From Chryseobacterium gregarium DSM 19109 (GTDB lineage: Bacteria > Bacteroidota > Bacteroidia > Flavobacteriales > Weeksellaceae): a stretch of DNA of 64,000 nucleotides. This document shows positions 43,879 to 52,838 of the stretch, in pieces. The notes below the pieces were generated by a model that did no database searches, was not told the DNA's origin, and saw only the letters and a program-made list of their open reading frames with translations. A program made the translations under genes and the position numbers. The DNA is taken from positions 79,445 to 143,444 of the forward strand of contig NZ_AUMU01000013.1 in NCBI RefSeq assembly GCF_000430845.1. Direction: 5' to 3'. The first letter of the stretch is position 1; the number at the start of each line of letters is the position of its first letter.

Positions 43879-44006
43879 AATTATCACTGAATTTAAAGAC
43901 CTAAATTAATTCCCGAAACGGTTATTAATCTTCTATTATTATAGAATTGTTGTAAAAATCGTATGTTACAATATTTTGATTGTCAGTGTTTTGTGAATTT
44001 TTATTT

Positions 44007-44050
44007 CTTGTGGTATGGGTACCACAAGATGGTCCGTGGCATAAACTTTG
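44007..44050 (+). promoter_or_regulatory. inverted repeat and probable -7 box of the gntA-DUF1989 operon
   Basis: CTTGTGGTA-TGGG-TACCACAAG is a perfect 9-4-9 inverted repeat at 44007-44028. It is followed by TAAACTTTG (44042-44050), close to the -7 box, and then by the ATG at 44066. The repeat falls at about -50 to -28, where an activator or repressor would act. Confidence 0.6.
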
Positions 44051-44065
44051 CGAACTTAAATCAAT

Positions 44066-44755
44066 ATGACACCAACCACAACCACACAAAATACAGATCA
44101 GGCACTGATCGCAGAAGATGCTTTTAAGGCATTTGTAGATGATGCGTCTTTTCCCTGTGTAGCTGCCAAGGCTGCATTGAATAAAGATCAGATGAAATTG
44201 TTTGTAGCAGGTCATATTGCCTGTCCGAAAGACGACCGGCAGATTCTGGATTTCATTTACGAATTTGTAGACGGATACCGCAATGCAGATAATCATTTCC
44301 ATACCGTATGTATTATCTTTCCGGAAGCGGAGGGGCTTAATGAAGCTTTATTTGAACAGTTCATGTGGATGCGCCTTCAGGCATTATCTGACCTGGATGC
44401 TAAAGATTACCCTTATGACCGCAGGGTAAGCGCAGATCCCCAATCCGATCTGTTCAGCTTCAGCTTAAAGGAAGAGGCTTTTTTTATCATCGGCCTCAAC
44501 CCGGACAGCAGCCGGCCGGCACGCCGTTTTAAATATCCCGCTCTTGTATTCAATCCCCATGCCCAGTTTGAGGAGTTAAGGGAGCTGAAGCGTTATGACA
44601 AGATGAAAAATATAGTCCGCAAAAAAGATGTTGCCCTGAGTGGCTCCATCAATCCGATGCTCCAGGATTTCGGTGCGGCCTCGGAAGTATACCAGTACAG
44701 CGGCATGCAGTATGACAACAGCTGGAAATGTCCTTTTAAACCTAAAAATATATGA
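44066..44755 (+). CDS. GntA-like heme-dependent N-hydroxylase (YqcI/YcgG family)
   Basis: A 229-residue YqcI/YcgG-family protein, the family of the guanitoxin enzyme GntA, which N-hydroxylates a guanidino group with heme. Hallmarks are FPCVAAKAAL (29-38), the GLNPDSSRPARRF block (143-155), YPALVFNPHAQFEELR (157-172) and the C-terminal NPMLQDFGAASEVYQYSG and WKCPF. The usual reading of the middle block in relatives is, as far as I recall, GLHP; here it is GLNP, which may matter if that residue binds heme. No other guanitoxin genes are seen, so the substrate is probably a different guanidine or amino compound. The stop overlaps the next ATG. Confidence 0.85.
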   Translation: MTPTTTTQNTDQALIAEDAFKAFVDDASFPCVAAKAALNKDQMKLFVAGHIACPKDDRQILDFIYEFVDGYRNADNHFHTVCIIFPEAEGLNEALFEQFMWMRLQALSDLDAKDYPYDRRVSADPQSDLFSFSLKEEAFFIIGLNPDSSRPARRFKYPALVFNPHAQFEELRELKRYDKMKNIVRKKDVALSGSINPMLQDFGAASEVYQYSGMQYDNSWKCPFKPKNI

Positions 44756-45339
44756 ATACCATACCACCGCGCAGCGGGGCTGCATTTACCCTGAAGAAAG
44801 GGGAGCGACTCATGATTACCGATATTCAGGGAGAGCAGGTCTCCGATTTTATCTGCTTCAATCTCCATGATACCAAAGAATATCTTTCCTCCGGAAGAAC
44901 CATTGATTATGCCGAAACCATTTTCCTGACGAAAGGAAATCCATTTTATTCTAACCGCAGCAATATCATGTTCGATATCGTAGAAGATACCGTGGGGCGT
45001 CATGATTTTTTACTGACACCCTGTAGTGCCGATACCTTCCGGATCATTTATGGCGATACCAACCCGCACCGGGGCTGTTTCGGAAATCTTTGTGAAGCAC
45101 TGGAACCTTACGGAATTACACCGGATGAAATACCGATCTGCTTCAATGTATTCATGCATGTGGCGGTAGACGGGGAAACCGGTAAAATCAGTGTGCTGCC
45201 GCCAAAAAGCAGGGCCGGCGACCATATTGTAATTGAAGCTAAAATGGACCTGATTGTAGGCATGACCGCATGTTCCGCAGAAATGTCCAATAATTATTCT
45301 TTCAAGCCCATCGGTTATGCGGTGGAATCCGATATTTAA
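44752..45339 (+). CDS. DUF1989 / urea-carboxylase-associated family protein
   Basis: A 195-residue DUF1989 protein: IPPRSGAAFTLKKGERLMITDIQGEQVSDFICFN at the start (quoted in parts: the RSG, GEQVSDF and YAET elements), then RSNIMFDIVEDTVGRHDFLLTPC, HRGCFGNLCEAL and a NVFMHVAVDGETGK block. These contain conserved Cys and His residues that could bind metal. Family members sit next to urea carboxylase and act on urea or guanidine-like compounds in unknown ways. The ATG lies inside the GntA-like gene's last codon and stop (ATGA), so the two are tightly coupled. Ended by a strong terminator. Confidence 0.85.
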   Translation: MNTIPPRSGAAFTLKKGERLMITDIQGEQVSDFICFNLHDTKEYLSSGRTIDYAETIFLTKGNPFYSNRSNIMFDIVEDTVGRHDFLLTPCSADTFRIIYGDTNPHRGCFGNLCEALEPYGITPDEIPICFNVFMHVAVDGETGKISVLPPKSRAGDHIVIEAKMDLIVGMTACSAEMSNNYSFKPIGYAVESDI

Positions 45340-45440
45340 GTAGCAGGATGCTAAACGATATTTGAAAATAAATTAAGTCTAAAAATCTTAATCTTACAAC
45401 GGTGTCAAAGTTGAGTTCGAGGTTCAAGATCATTAATATA

Positions 45441-45476
45441 AAATAAGGTGTTGCAGATGCAACACCTTATTTTTTT
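45441..45476 (+). terminator. strong intrinsic terminator of the gntA-DUF1989 operon
   Basis: AAATAAGGTGTTGC and GCAACACCTTATTT form a perfect 14-bp stem with an AGAT loop, followed by TTTT. It closes the two-gene operon. Confidence 0.85.
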
Positions 45477-45560
45477 GTCCGACGGTTTGTTAATGCTAAG
45501 AACCTTCTTTATCGTTTTGTTTTGATTTACAACCGGGAGGAGATCCTGATGGATATATTT

Positions 45561-46457
45561 CTACTGCAGGAAAGTCTTTAAATAATCCGTACCTGAAGTC
45601 CATGAAATTCCTTCATACCGGTCATTGGCCAACTCATCATGCTGTGCCTTAAACATCGAATACATATATTGTCCCTGCTGGAATTTAGCATACAGTTCAT
45701 TTTCACCGGCCGGATCTTCCGCTCTCTGCTTTTTTATAGCTTCGGCAAAATGTTCCAGGCTCGATAGCTGATAGATTTTAAATTCCTGTCCGCTCACTTC
45801 TTTTACCTCTTCCAACAGCATGTTCGGGCTGATCTGAAAGCTGGCGATCTGCAGATTCCTCGGCGCCTGATCGCCCAGTGCTGCTTCCGCCGTAAAGGAT
45901 GCGGTATTATCCATAGTGGTGAAATCCAGTTTCCAGTCGGCCTTATCTCCCCAGTAACCGATGCTTTTGTCTTTTATATTCAGGATCGGGGTATTGTATT
46001 TTAAAATATCCGCGAAACAGCCGTTAAAAACAGAAGAAACCTGTATGGGCAGTCCGTCGATGTATGTTCTGAAAGTCCTTCTAAGGTCGAAATTCCTGTT
46101 TTCGCCTTCCTTCAGTAACGTATAATCCGTACAGAAATCAGAAGTGATAAATCTCGGCACGCCTGCGGTTACAGCGGCGTCTGCAATTTTTTTCTGCAGG
46201 TCGATAATAACATCTCCTAAGCCTGCCAGTACGGACACGACACAGTGTACTCCTCTGCATGCTTCTACAATGGCTTGTGTATCATTAAAGTCAATACATT
46301 TAATTTCCACTCCCATTTTTTCAAGGGCGTCTGTCTTATCTGGGTCAGAGGAAGTGCGCACAATGGCCCGCACTTTGGCACCGCGCTGTATTAACTCCCT
46401 GCAGATCCTGTATCCCAGGTTTCCGGTTGCACCGGCAACTAAAATTGTTTTTTTCAT
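45561..46457 (-). CDS. NmrA-like (isoflavone-reductase-type) NAD(P)-binding protein
   Basis: A 298-residue atypical SDR: ILVAGATGNLGYRICREL (Rossmann, GATGNLG), GVHCVVSVLAGLGDVIIDLQ and the RFITSDFCTDYT active-region block. It is closer to the aromatic-alcohol/isoflavone-reductase branch than the other NmrA proteins here. It begins 12 bases after the stop of the alpha/beta-hydrolase gene and shares that transcript. Substrate unknown, cytoplasmic. Confidence 0.87.
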   Translation of the reverse strand: MKKTILVAGATGNLGYRICRELIQRGAKVRAIVRTSSDPDKTDALEKMGVEIKCIDFNDTQAIVEACRGVHCVVSVLAGLGDVIIDLQKKIADAAVTAGVPRFITSDFCTDYTLLKEGENRNFDLRRTFRTYIDGLPIQVSSVFNGCFADILKYNTPILNIKDKSIGYWGDKADWKLDFTTMDNTASFTAEAALGDQAPRNLQIASFQISPNMLLEEVKEVSGQEFKIYQLSSLEHFAEAIKKQRAEDPAGENELYAKFQQGQYMYSMFKAQHDELANDRYEGISWTSGTDYLKTFLQ

Positions 46458-46469
46458 TCTGATATTTTT

Positions 46470-47399
46470 TTAAGAGGCTAAAAAGGGCAATACGATATCC
46501 AGTACCTGTTGAGGCTGCTCTTCAAACAGGTAATGCCCGCTTTCTGTAATCCCGAAGACTTTAACATCGGCAGCTACGTAAGGCAGCCCCATATTCATAT
46601 AATTGTAACTCATGTAACTGCCGATTCCCAATACTGGCATTGTCAATTGCTCGTAGTGTTTCGAATCCTCAATATCCTGATTAAAGGTCTGGTACCACGC
46701 GTTCGATGCCCTGATGCTTGCTTTGTCGTTATAGGCAGCTGCATACACGGCTCTTTCGAGGCCGGTCATTTTGCTTTCGTCGATCATGACATACTTAAAA
46801 AGCCATTCCTGCAACAGATGGAAACGCCCTTCCAGTATCTGTTCGGGCAGTCCTTTTACCTGGTTGAAACCCATCCACCAGGTGTACGGCATATCAGCAT
46901 CCATCTTTTCGCTGAAAGTTCCAGGTGCAGGGATCAACGGCATCTGAAGCATCTCTGCACTTGGGTGTGAACCGTCCAGGACAATAAGCTTTTCGGTCAT
47001 TTCAGGATAATTGAAGGCGAAGCTCATGGCCACCATTCCGCCGATATCATGACCCATGATATTAACTTTTTCGAGCCCGAGTTGAATGGCCAGCTCACGG
47101 ATATCAGCAGCCATCGTTTTTTTATCATATCCCGATTCCGGCTTTTCAGAAGTCCCCATCCCCCTCAGATCCGCTATGATTACCCGGTGTTTTTCGGCAA
47201 GCTGCATGGCGACAGGCCGTAAAGAATACCAAGTCTGGGGCCAGCCGGGGAGGCATATCAGAGGCTTTCCGATGCCGCCTTCAACATAATGGATTTTCAC
47301 CCCGTTGACGCGGATGTATTTATTTTCAAACCCGGGAAATTTTTTAATCAGTTCCTCATCGGAATAATCATGTAATGTAACGTCTGTATTTTCTTGCAT
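46470..47399 (-). CDS. alpha/beta hydrolase, epoxide-hydrolase/dehalogenase type
   Basis: A 309-residue cytoplasmic hydrolase starting at the ATG at 47399. Motifs are LICLPGWPQTWYS, IIADLRGMGTSEKP, the aspartate nucleophile in IMGHDIGGMVAM and the histidine in ESGHYLFEEQP. The Asp nucleophile points to epoxide hydrolase or haloacetate-dehalogenase chemistry. It is the first gene of a pair with the NmrA-type protein, next to a Crp/Fnr regulator on the same strand 76 bp upstream. Confidence 0.88.
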   Translation of the reverse strand: MQENTDVTLHDYSDEELIKKFPGFENKYIRVNGVKIHYVEGGIGKPLICLPGWPQTWYSLRPVAMQLAEKHRVIIADLRGMGTSEKPESGYDKKTMAADIRELAIQLGLEKVNIMGHDIGGMVAMSFAFNYPEMTEKLIVLDGSHPSAEMLQMPLIPAPGTFSEKMDADMPYTWWMGFNQVKGLPEQILEGRFHLLQEWLFKYVMIDESKMTGLERAVYAAAYNDKASIRASNAWYQTFNQDIEDSKHYEQLTMPVLGIGSYMSYNYMNMGLPYVAADVKVFGITESGHYLFEEQPQQVLDIVLPFLAS

Positions 47400-47474
47400 G
47401 CCGTTCTTTGTTTTATAATACAAAGGTAAACGGCATTTGATGCGGCAAAACTACCATCTGGTAGAAAATATGTT

Positions 47475-48095
47475 TTACCGGATATTTTTTCTGATCCTGC
47501 TCAGCGCATTGGGGGTAATGCCCAGCACGCTTGCCAGCTGCTTCACCGGAATTTTCTGAAGGATTTCAGGAGTATTGATGAATTCCATGTACCGTTCTTC
47601 GGCCGTAAGCGTCTGAAACTTTAAGATCTGATCAATCATCCTCACGCACGTTTCTTCCCAGATTTTCCGGCCGAACTCATGCCATACCGGGACATAGCCA
47701 TACAGGAAATCCATGTCCTTCTTATCGATGACGATAAGTTCGGTATCTTCTATGGCCATGATATTGAACCGGGTCGGTTTCTGTGGATTCAGGCTGGATA
47801 TTTCCGTAAAAAATTCATTCTCGAAAACCACCCAGGTCGTGTTTTCACCATTCTCTGCTTCATAGAAAAACCGAAGGCCTCCTGACAGAATAAAAAAATA
47901 CTGGCCGGCGATCTGCCCCTTTTTCAGGACCAGTTTTCCTTTCGGTACCGTTTTCTCCCTGCATTTTGAAAGGACCATGTTCAGTTCGGTTTCGTCAATA
48001 CCGATCATTGTTTTAATAAACGTTACGAATTTTTCCACGGGTAATTTAGAATATTTTATTTTAAAAACATATCTGCCTGTTTCTGAGTAGTCCAT
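47475..48095 (-). CDS. Crp/Fnr-family transcriptional regulator
   Basis: A 206-residue regulator. The cyclic-nucleotide-type barrel reads KGKLVLKKGQIAGQYFFILSGGLRFFYE and FENEFFTEISSLNP, and the C-terminus is a helix-turn-helix (PVKQLASVLGITPNALSRIRKN). The ATG at 48095 is chosen; a GTG nine codons earlier is in frame. It stands between the hydrolase-NmrA pair and the divergent NmrA-SDR operon and may control both. The effector is unknown; the heme or Fe-S residues of FNR or HcpR are not visible. Confidence 0.87.
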   Translation of the reverse strand: MDYSETGRYVFKIKYSKLPVEKFVTFIKTMIGIDETELNMVLSKCREKTVPKGKLVLKKGQIAGQYFFILSGGLRFFYEAENGENTTWVVFENEFFTEISSLNPQKPTRFNIMAIEDTELIVIDKKDMDFLYGYVPVWHEFGRKIWEETCVRMIDQILKFQTLTAEERYMEFINTPEILQKIPVKQLASVLGITPNALSRIRKNIR

Positions 48096-48333
48096 TTGCA
48101 GGATCTCAGATCCTTTGAGCACTCCGCTACATCAGGATTAATAATAACTCTAAGGTAGAGGTTTCTTTTTATCTGCAGAAATTATATTCCTGATTATTGA
48201 TGATCATCAAGGCTGATCTGACTAAATATGACAATGAAATAGGGTGATCTTCATTCAGGTTACAAAGTCCCGCGATTCCGTTATTTTATTCCCCGTGCTG
48301 TTTCACACCTTTGCCGTATAAATATACAGACAT

Positions 48334-49242
48334 ATGAATATTGTACTTACAGGATCTTTAGGAAACATCGGAAAGCCGTTAGCGGCAGAATTATTACAAA
48401 AAGGGCATCACGTAAAAGTCATAAGCAGCACACCGGAAAGAAGAGCAGACATTGAGGCATTGGGCGCTGAAGCAGCCATCGGGACCATGCAGGACGGCGT
48501 TTTTCTGACCGAAGCTTTCAGAGGGGCGGATATTGTATACCTGATGGAAGCCTGGGAAGGCATAGGCAGCATCTTTGATAACAGCGTTGATTTTGTGGCG
48601 GGGTTTGAGAATATCGGACACAATTACAAGCTTGCAGTAGAAGAATCGGGGGTTAAAAAAATAATACACCTCAGCAGCATCGGGGCACATACGGATCACG
48701 GCACCGGCAGCCTCTATCTTCACCACAAGGTGGAAAAGATCTTGGGCCAGCTTCCTGATAATGTATCGATTAAATTTATGCGGCCTGTCGGGTTCTATAC
48801 CAATATTTTCAGGTATGCACAGACGATAAAGAAACAGGGAGCGATTATCCAGGGGTATGGAGGCGATCAGAAAGAGCCATGGGTTTCGCCGGTTGATATT
48901 GCAGCAGCAATCGCCGGAGAAACGGAGCAGCCGTTTGAAGGCAGAACTGTGCGTTACCTTGCCAGCGATGAAGTTTCTCCCAACGAAATTGCTGCTATGA
49001 TCGGTGAAGCAATAGGCAACCCTGATTTAATGTGGAAGGGAGTCTCTGATGAGGAAATGCTCAGCGGAATGCTTGCCGCAGGAATGAACGAATGGATTGC
49101 CAAAGGCTTTGTGGAAATGCAGGCCGCCCAGCGAAACGGGAGCTTGTATGAAGATTACTACCGCAACCGGCCGGTTTTAGGAAAAACCAAAATGAAGGAT
49201 TTCGCCAAAGAATTTGCACTCATTTATCATTCATTAAATTAA
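48334..49242 (+). CDS. NmrA-like NAD(P)-binding protein
   Basis: A 302-residue NmrA-type protein: MNIVLTGSLGNIGKPLAAELL (GSLGNIG motif), DIVYLMEAWEG, IIHLSSIGAHTD and the FMRPVGFYTN segment. Members of this branch are putative NAD(P)H-dependent quinone reductases or redox sensors. It is followed six bases later by an SDR gene in the same operon, and its promoter region faces the Crp/Fnr gene. Cytoplasmic; substrate unknown. Confidence 0.86.
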   Translation: MNIVLTGSLGNIGKPLAAELLQKGHHVKVISSTPERRADIEALGAEAAIGTMQDGVFLTEAFRGADIVYLMEAWEGIGSIFDNSVDFVAGFENIGHNYKLAVEESGVKKIIHLSSIGAHTDHGTGSLYLHHKVEKILGQLPDNVSIKFMRPVGFYTNIFRYAQTIKKQGAIIQGYGGDQKEPWVSPVDIAAAIAGETEQPFEGRTVRYLASDEVSPNEIAAMIGEAIGNPDLMWKGVSDEEMLSGMLAAGMNEWIAKGFVEMQAAQRNGSLYEDYYRNRPVLGKTKMKDFAKEFALIYHSLN

Positions 49243-49248
49243 TAAGAT

Positions 49249-49986
49249 ATGAAAAAAGTATTGATCACCGGAGCGAATAAAGGCATCGGTCTAGAAACGG
49301 CCCGTCAGATGCTTCGTCACGGATATTATGTTTTTATCGGATCCCGTACGATAGAGAACGGAAATGCTTCTGTGGAACAGCTTAAAGCGGAAGGTTTTGA
49401 AAATACCGAAGCCGTTCAGCTGGATGTTACGGATATTGAGTCGGTACAATCAGCCCGTGAAGTTATCGGGGGAAAGACAGCGGTGCTTGATGTCCTGATC
49501 AACAATGCCGGGATCAACGGCGGATGGCCGCAGTCTCCGTTTGACGCCACCATTGATCAGTTTAAATCGGTCTTTGATACCAATGTCTACGGTGTGGTAC
49601 GGGTAACCCAGGCATTTATGGACCTGCTGAGAAATGCTGAACAGCCGAGGATTGTCAATGTATCGTCCAGCGGATGTTCATTAACGTTAAACAGTGATCC
49701 CGACTGGAAATATTATACGCACAAAGCTGCGGTGTATCCTGCATCAAAAGCTGCCCTGAATATGTATACCATAGATCTGGCATACGAATTACGGGATACG
49801 CCGTTTAAAGTAAATGCCGTCTGCCCCGGTTTCGTCGGTACCGATTTCAATAATTACCAGGGTACCGGAACGGCAGCGGAAGGCGGAGCACGTATTGCCA
49901 GATATGCTATGATAGGGGATGACGGGCCTACCGGAAAATTCATCAGTGAAGAACATAATCCGGAAACAGGGGATTGTCCCTGGTAG
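49249..49986 (+). CDS. short-chain dehydrogenase/reductase
   Basis: A 245-residue classical SDR: cofactor motif TGANKGIG (7-14), NNAG, catalytic Ser in VSSSGCS and the Tyr-Lys pair in YPASKAALN, plus CPGFVGTDF. It oxidises or reduces a small carbonyl/alcohol with NAD(P)(H). The substrate is not determinable. Second gene after the NmrA-type protein, ended by a large hairpin, so the two share an operon and perhaps a pathway. Confidence 0.92.
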   Translation: MKKVLITGANKGIGLETARQMLRHGYYVFIGSRTIENGNASVEQLKAEGFENTEAVQLDVTDIESVQSAREVIGGKTAVLDVLINNAGINGGWPQSPFDATIDQFKSVFDTNVYGVVRVTQAFMDLLRNAEQPRIVNVSSSGCSLTLNSDPDWKYYTHKAAVYPASKAALNMYTIDLAYELRDTPFKVNAVCPGFVGTDFNNYQGTGTAAEGGARIARYAMIGDDGPTGKFISEEHNPETGDCPW

Positions 49987-49998
49987 AAAACTTAACAA

Positions 49999-50047
49999 GC
50001 AGATAGATGGGAAGCTTCTCCGAAAGGGGAGCTTCCCATCTATCTGC
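49999..50047. other. long GNRA-capped hairpin between operons
   Basis: GCAGATAGATGGGAAGCT and its complement form an 18-bp perfect stem, continued after one bulged T by CTCC/GGGG around a GAAA tetraloop. No T-tract follows, so it is not a standard terminator. It lies 12 bp after the SDR stop and 20 bp before the AraC ATG, and may stabilise or attenuate the mRNA. Confidence 0.7.
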
Positions 50048-50067
50048 GAATTGCTTACATTTACGCT

Positions 50068-50982
50068 ATGAAAAAGGAAGAAACTGCCTTCTATAAATTT
50101 GAATCTTTAACGGACTTTCACCGTGTTTTCGGCTTGCCCAAACCATTGCACCCGCTGGTCAGTTATATTGATATCAAAGATATGACGATAGAAGAGGGGA
50201 AACTGCCGCCGTCCATTGTACTGCCTTTTTATAAGATCGTATACAAGACGCTTCTTTGCGGAAAAGCAAAGTACGGACAGAATCATTATGATTTCGGTGA
50301 AGGCGGGCTGGTATTTACAGCACCCAACCAGCTGTTTGAATCGCCTGCAGGCCAGCCGGGTTCCGGCCATCTGCTGCTGATCCATCCGGATTTTTTGCTC
50401 TCTTATCCGCTGGCGAAGAAGATCAGGGAATTCGGGTTCTTTTCATACGCGGCCAATGAGGCACTCCATCTGTCTGAAAAAGAAAAGTCAACTGTTTTTT
50501 CAATTTTCGGTATCATTGACGACGAATTAAACGGCAGGATCGACGATTTCAGCCAGGATGTCATTGTTTCCCAGATCGAGCTGCTGCTGAATTACAGCAA
50601 CCGTTTCTACAAGCGCCAGTTCATCACCAGGAAAGCGGCCAACAGCGATCTGCTGCAGAAGCTGGAAGATATCATCGATGGGTATTTCATTGCCGGAACC
50701 CCGATGGCGGAAGGCACGCTGAGTGTTCAGAACCTTTCGGAGCAGCTGAATGTTTCGCCGGGTTACCTGAGTGATATGCTGCGTTCTTACACCGGGCAAA
50801 ACGCCCAGCAGCTGATTCACGGTAAGATGATTGAAAAAGCCAAGGAAATATTGTCAACGTCCAATGCTTCTGTTGCTGAAATCGCCTACCAGCTGGGATT
50901 TGAGCATCCGCAGTCGTTCAGCCGCCTTTTCAAAATAAAAACAAGCCTTTCCCCTTTAGAATTCAGGAAATCGTTTAATTAA
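50068..50982 (+). CDS. AraC-family transcriptional regulator
   Basis: A 304-residue regulator with an AraC_binding-type N-terminus and a C-terminal HTH pair: LSVQNLSEQLNVSPGYLSDML, QLIHGKMIEKAKEILSTS and ASVAEIAYQLGFEHPQSFSRLFKIKTSLSP (quoted in parts). A TACATTTA element lies 5 bp before the ATG at 50068. It probably controls the preceding NmrA-SDR operon or a distant target. Effector unknown. Confidence 0.92.
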   Translation: MKKEETAFYKFESLTDFHRVFGLPKPLHPLVSYIDIKDMTIEEGKLPPSIVLPFYKIVYKTLLCGKAKYGQNHYDFGEGGLVFTAPNQLFESPAGQPGSGHLLLIHPDFLLSYPLAKKIREFGFFSYAANEALHLSEKEKSTVFSIFGIIDDELNGRIDDFSQDVIVSQIELLLNYSNRFYKRQFITRKAANSDLLQKLEDIIDGYFIAGTPMAEGTLSVQNLSEQLNVSPGYLSDMLRSYTGQNAQQLIHGKMIEKAKEILSTSNASVAEIAYQLGFEHPQSFSRLFKIKTSLSPLEFRKSFN

Positions 50983-51168
50983 TCAGTTATTACTATTGTG
51001 TTGGTGTCATCTTATTAATTTTAATTACGTCCTGTTTTACAAGAAATTTCTATGTTTTTTTGCATAAAAAACAGCATTCTCCTGTCTCGATCATAAGTTT
51101 TTAATCATATCTTTTCATTAAAGCGTTTCTTCGGGAATTACGGCATCCCGATTGATAATCAAAAAGGT

Positions 51169-52272
51169 ATGGCAACGAATTATACAATAGAAAACCTGGA
51201 TTCATATGATACCCCTCTTCTGGCAGTGTACCCTGAAAAAATAAGCAGGAATATTGATTTGATAATCAGTATGTTCGAAAGTAAAAACCAGATCCGGCCG
51301 CATGTAAAGACACATAAATGCCCTGAGGTCGTCAGGCTTCTTTTAGCCGCAGGGATTACCAAATTCAAATGTGCCACTGTTGCAGAAGCAGAAATGCTTG
51401 CCGCAACCGATGCTGAAGATATTTTAATAGCCTATCAGCCCGTCGGGCCAAAAGTAGGCCGGTTTATTAATTTAATGCTTGAATATCCTGCCAGCCGTTT
51501 TTCCTGTCTGGTTGATAATCTAACCTCTGCCACCCGGATCTCAGATGCTGCTTCTGCTTCCGGAGTGATAGCAGAGGTATGGATCGATTTGAATGTAGGG
51601 ATGGACCGGACTGGTATTATTCCGGGAGATGAGACGGTAAAGCTGTTTCATAGGTGCAGCAGTTTAAATAATATTAAGATTTTGGGTTTGCATGCCTATG
51701 ACGGCCATTTGACAGAACCCGATGAAAAGGTACGCCTGGCAAAGGCAGAGGCAAGTTTCAATGCAGTCCGTAAACTGGTATCGGAACTTGAACATGCCGG
51801 ATATGATACCCCGTGTATTGTGGCGGGAAGCACACCTACCCTCAGGTTTTACGCCGGACATCCCGATGTAGAATGTAGCCCGGGAACATTTATCTACTGG
51901 GACCGGCATTATCAGGATTCTTTTCCTGAACTCGGTTTTGAAGCCGCTGCCGCTGTTGTCACCAGGGTCATTTCAAAGCCCTATTCAGGAACAGCCTGCC
52001 TGGATTTAGGCTATAAGTCAGTTTCCTCGGAAGGAAAACCGGATGAAAGGATATGGATGCCTGAGCTTCCTGAAGCAGAGGTTGTTTCACAGAGTGAAGA
52101 ACATCTTTTAGTTTCCGGTACGCCGACGCTTCAGGTAGGCGATGCAGTGTACGGGTTTCCTTATCATATAGGACGTACCTGCAATTTGTATGAAGGCTGT
52201 GCTGTTGTGGAACAAGGACATATTGTTTCCCACTGGAACCATACCGCACGTTCCCGTCAAATCAATATTTAG
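51169..52272 (+). CDS. D-threonine aldolase / D-serine deaminase-like PLP enzyme
   Basis: A 367-residue fold-III PLP enzyme of the D-TA/DSD1 family. The PLP lysine is in RPHVKTHKCPEV (Lys47). The C-terminal metal site reads PYHIGRTCNLYEG, the PxHxCxT pattern with His and Cys ligands. Members split D-threonine or D-allo-threonine into glycine and an aldehyde, or deaminate D-serine. No partner genes are adjacent; the gap of 186 bp upstream contains no obvious promoter box. The exact substrate is uncertain. Confidence 0.88.
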   Translation: MATNYTIENLDSYDTPLLAVYPEKISRNIDLIISMFESKNQIRPHVKTHKCPEVVRLLLAAGITKFKCATVAEAEMLAATDAEDILIAYQPVGPKVGRFINLMLEYPASRFSCLVDNLTSATRISDAASASGVIAEVWIDLNVGMDRTGIIPGDETVKLFHRCSSLNNIKILGLHAYDGHLTEPDEKVRLAKAEASFNAVRKLVSELEHAGYDTPCIVAGSTPTLRFYAGHPDVECSPGTFIYWDRHYQDSFPELGFEAAAAVVTRVISKPYSGTACLDLGYKSVSSEGKPDERIWMPELPEAEVVSQSEEHLLVSGTPTLQVGDAVYGFPYHIGRTCNLYEGCAVVEQGHIVSHWNHTARSRQINI

Positions 52273-52325
52273 CTGACTGTATTCCGGAAAATATATAAAG
52301 CTGCGTTCAAAATTACTGTAAGCCT

Positions 52326-52838
52326 TTATTTATTTTCAGTATTCGCATCGTTAAATTCTGAATCAGTTACCGGTTTCAGCCATGTGACCTGTACTTCATC
52401 TTTAAAATTGGTGATCGCAATATGTGTCATCATGGCATTTGCGGTGGCTCCGTGCCAGTGTTCCGTGTTTTCCGGGATATTGACCACGTCGCCCCTCCTG
52501 ATAGCCTTCGCAGGTTTTCCTTTTTCCTGATAAAGTCCTGATCCCTCCGTTACTAGCAGAACCTGGCCCTTCGGATGCGTATGCCAGTTTGTTCTTGCGC
52601 CTTTTTCAAAGGTAACGGCTCCGGCGGAGAATCCGTTATTTTTATCTTTCGCTACCAAAGGCGATAAAAAAGCGTTACCGGTAAACCAGTCATTCGATAA
52701 TTTTTCTCCTTTCGGGAAAAGAGAAGCTGTAGGTTCTTTGTCCATGATTTCTGAATTTTTATTATTGCACGATAGAAGGGCTATTGATAAGACGGAGATG
52801 GCCCATGCTCCGCTTAGGTTTTGTCTAAGCTTTTTCAT
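52326..52838 (-). CDS. cupin-domain lipoprotein
   Basis: A 170-residue protein. The ATG at 52838 starts a lipoprotein signal ending in the lipobox IALLSC. The mature part is a single cupin: NWHTHPKGQVLLVTEGSGLY supplies the metal-binding His residues, and VVNIPENTEHWHGATANAMM the second motif. A periplasmic location is predicted. This class is often annotated as quercetin-dioxygenase-like or carboxymuconolactone-decarboxylase-associated. It overlaps the acetyltransferase gene by 14 bases and is probably co-transcribed with it. Confidence 0.82.
   Translation of the reverse strand: MKKLRQNLSGAWAISVLSIALLSCNNKNSEIMDKEPTASLFPKGEKLSNDWFTGNAFLSPLVAKDKNNGFSAGAVTFEKGARTNWHTHPKGQVLLVTEGSGLYQEKGKPAKAIRRGDVVNIPENTEHWHGATANAMMTHIAITNFKDEVQVTWLKPVTDSEFNDANTENK

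Noticed and set aside
43925..44302. 125-codon minus-strand frame over the GntA promoter and start
   Set aside because: It is antisense to the strongly supported GntA-like gene and covers its operator; composition is cysteine-rich and not protein-like.
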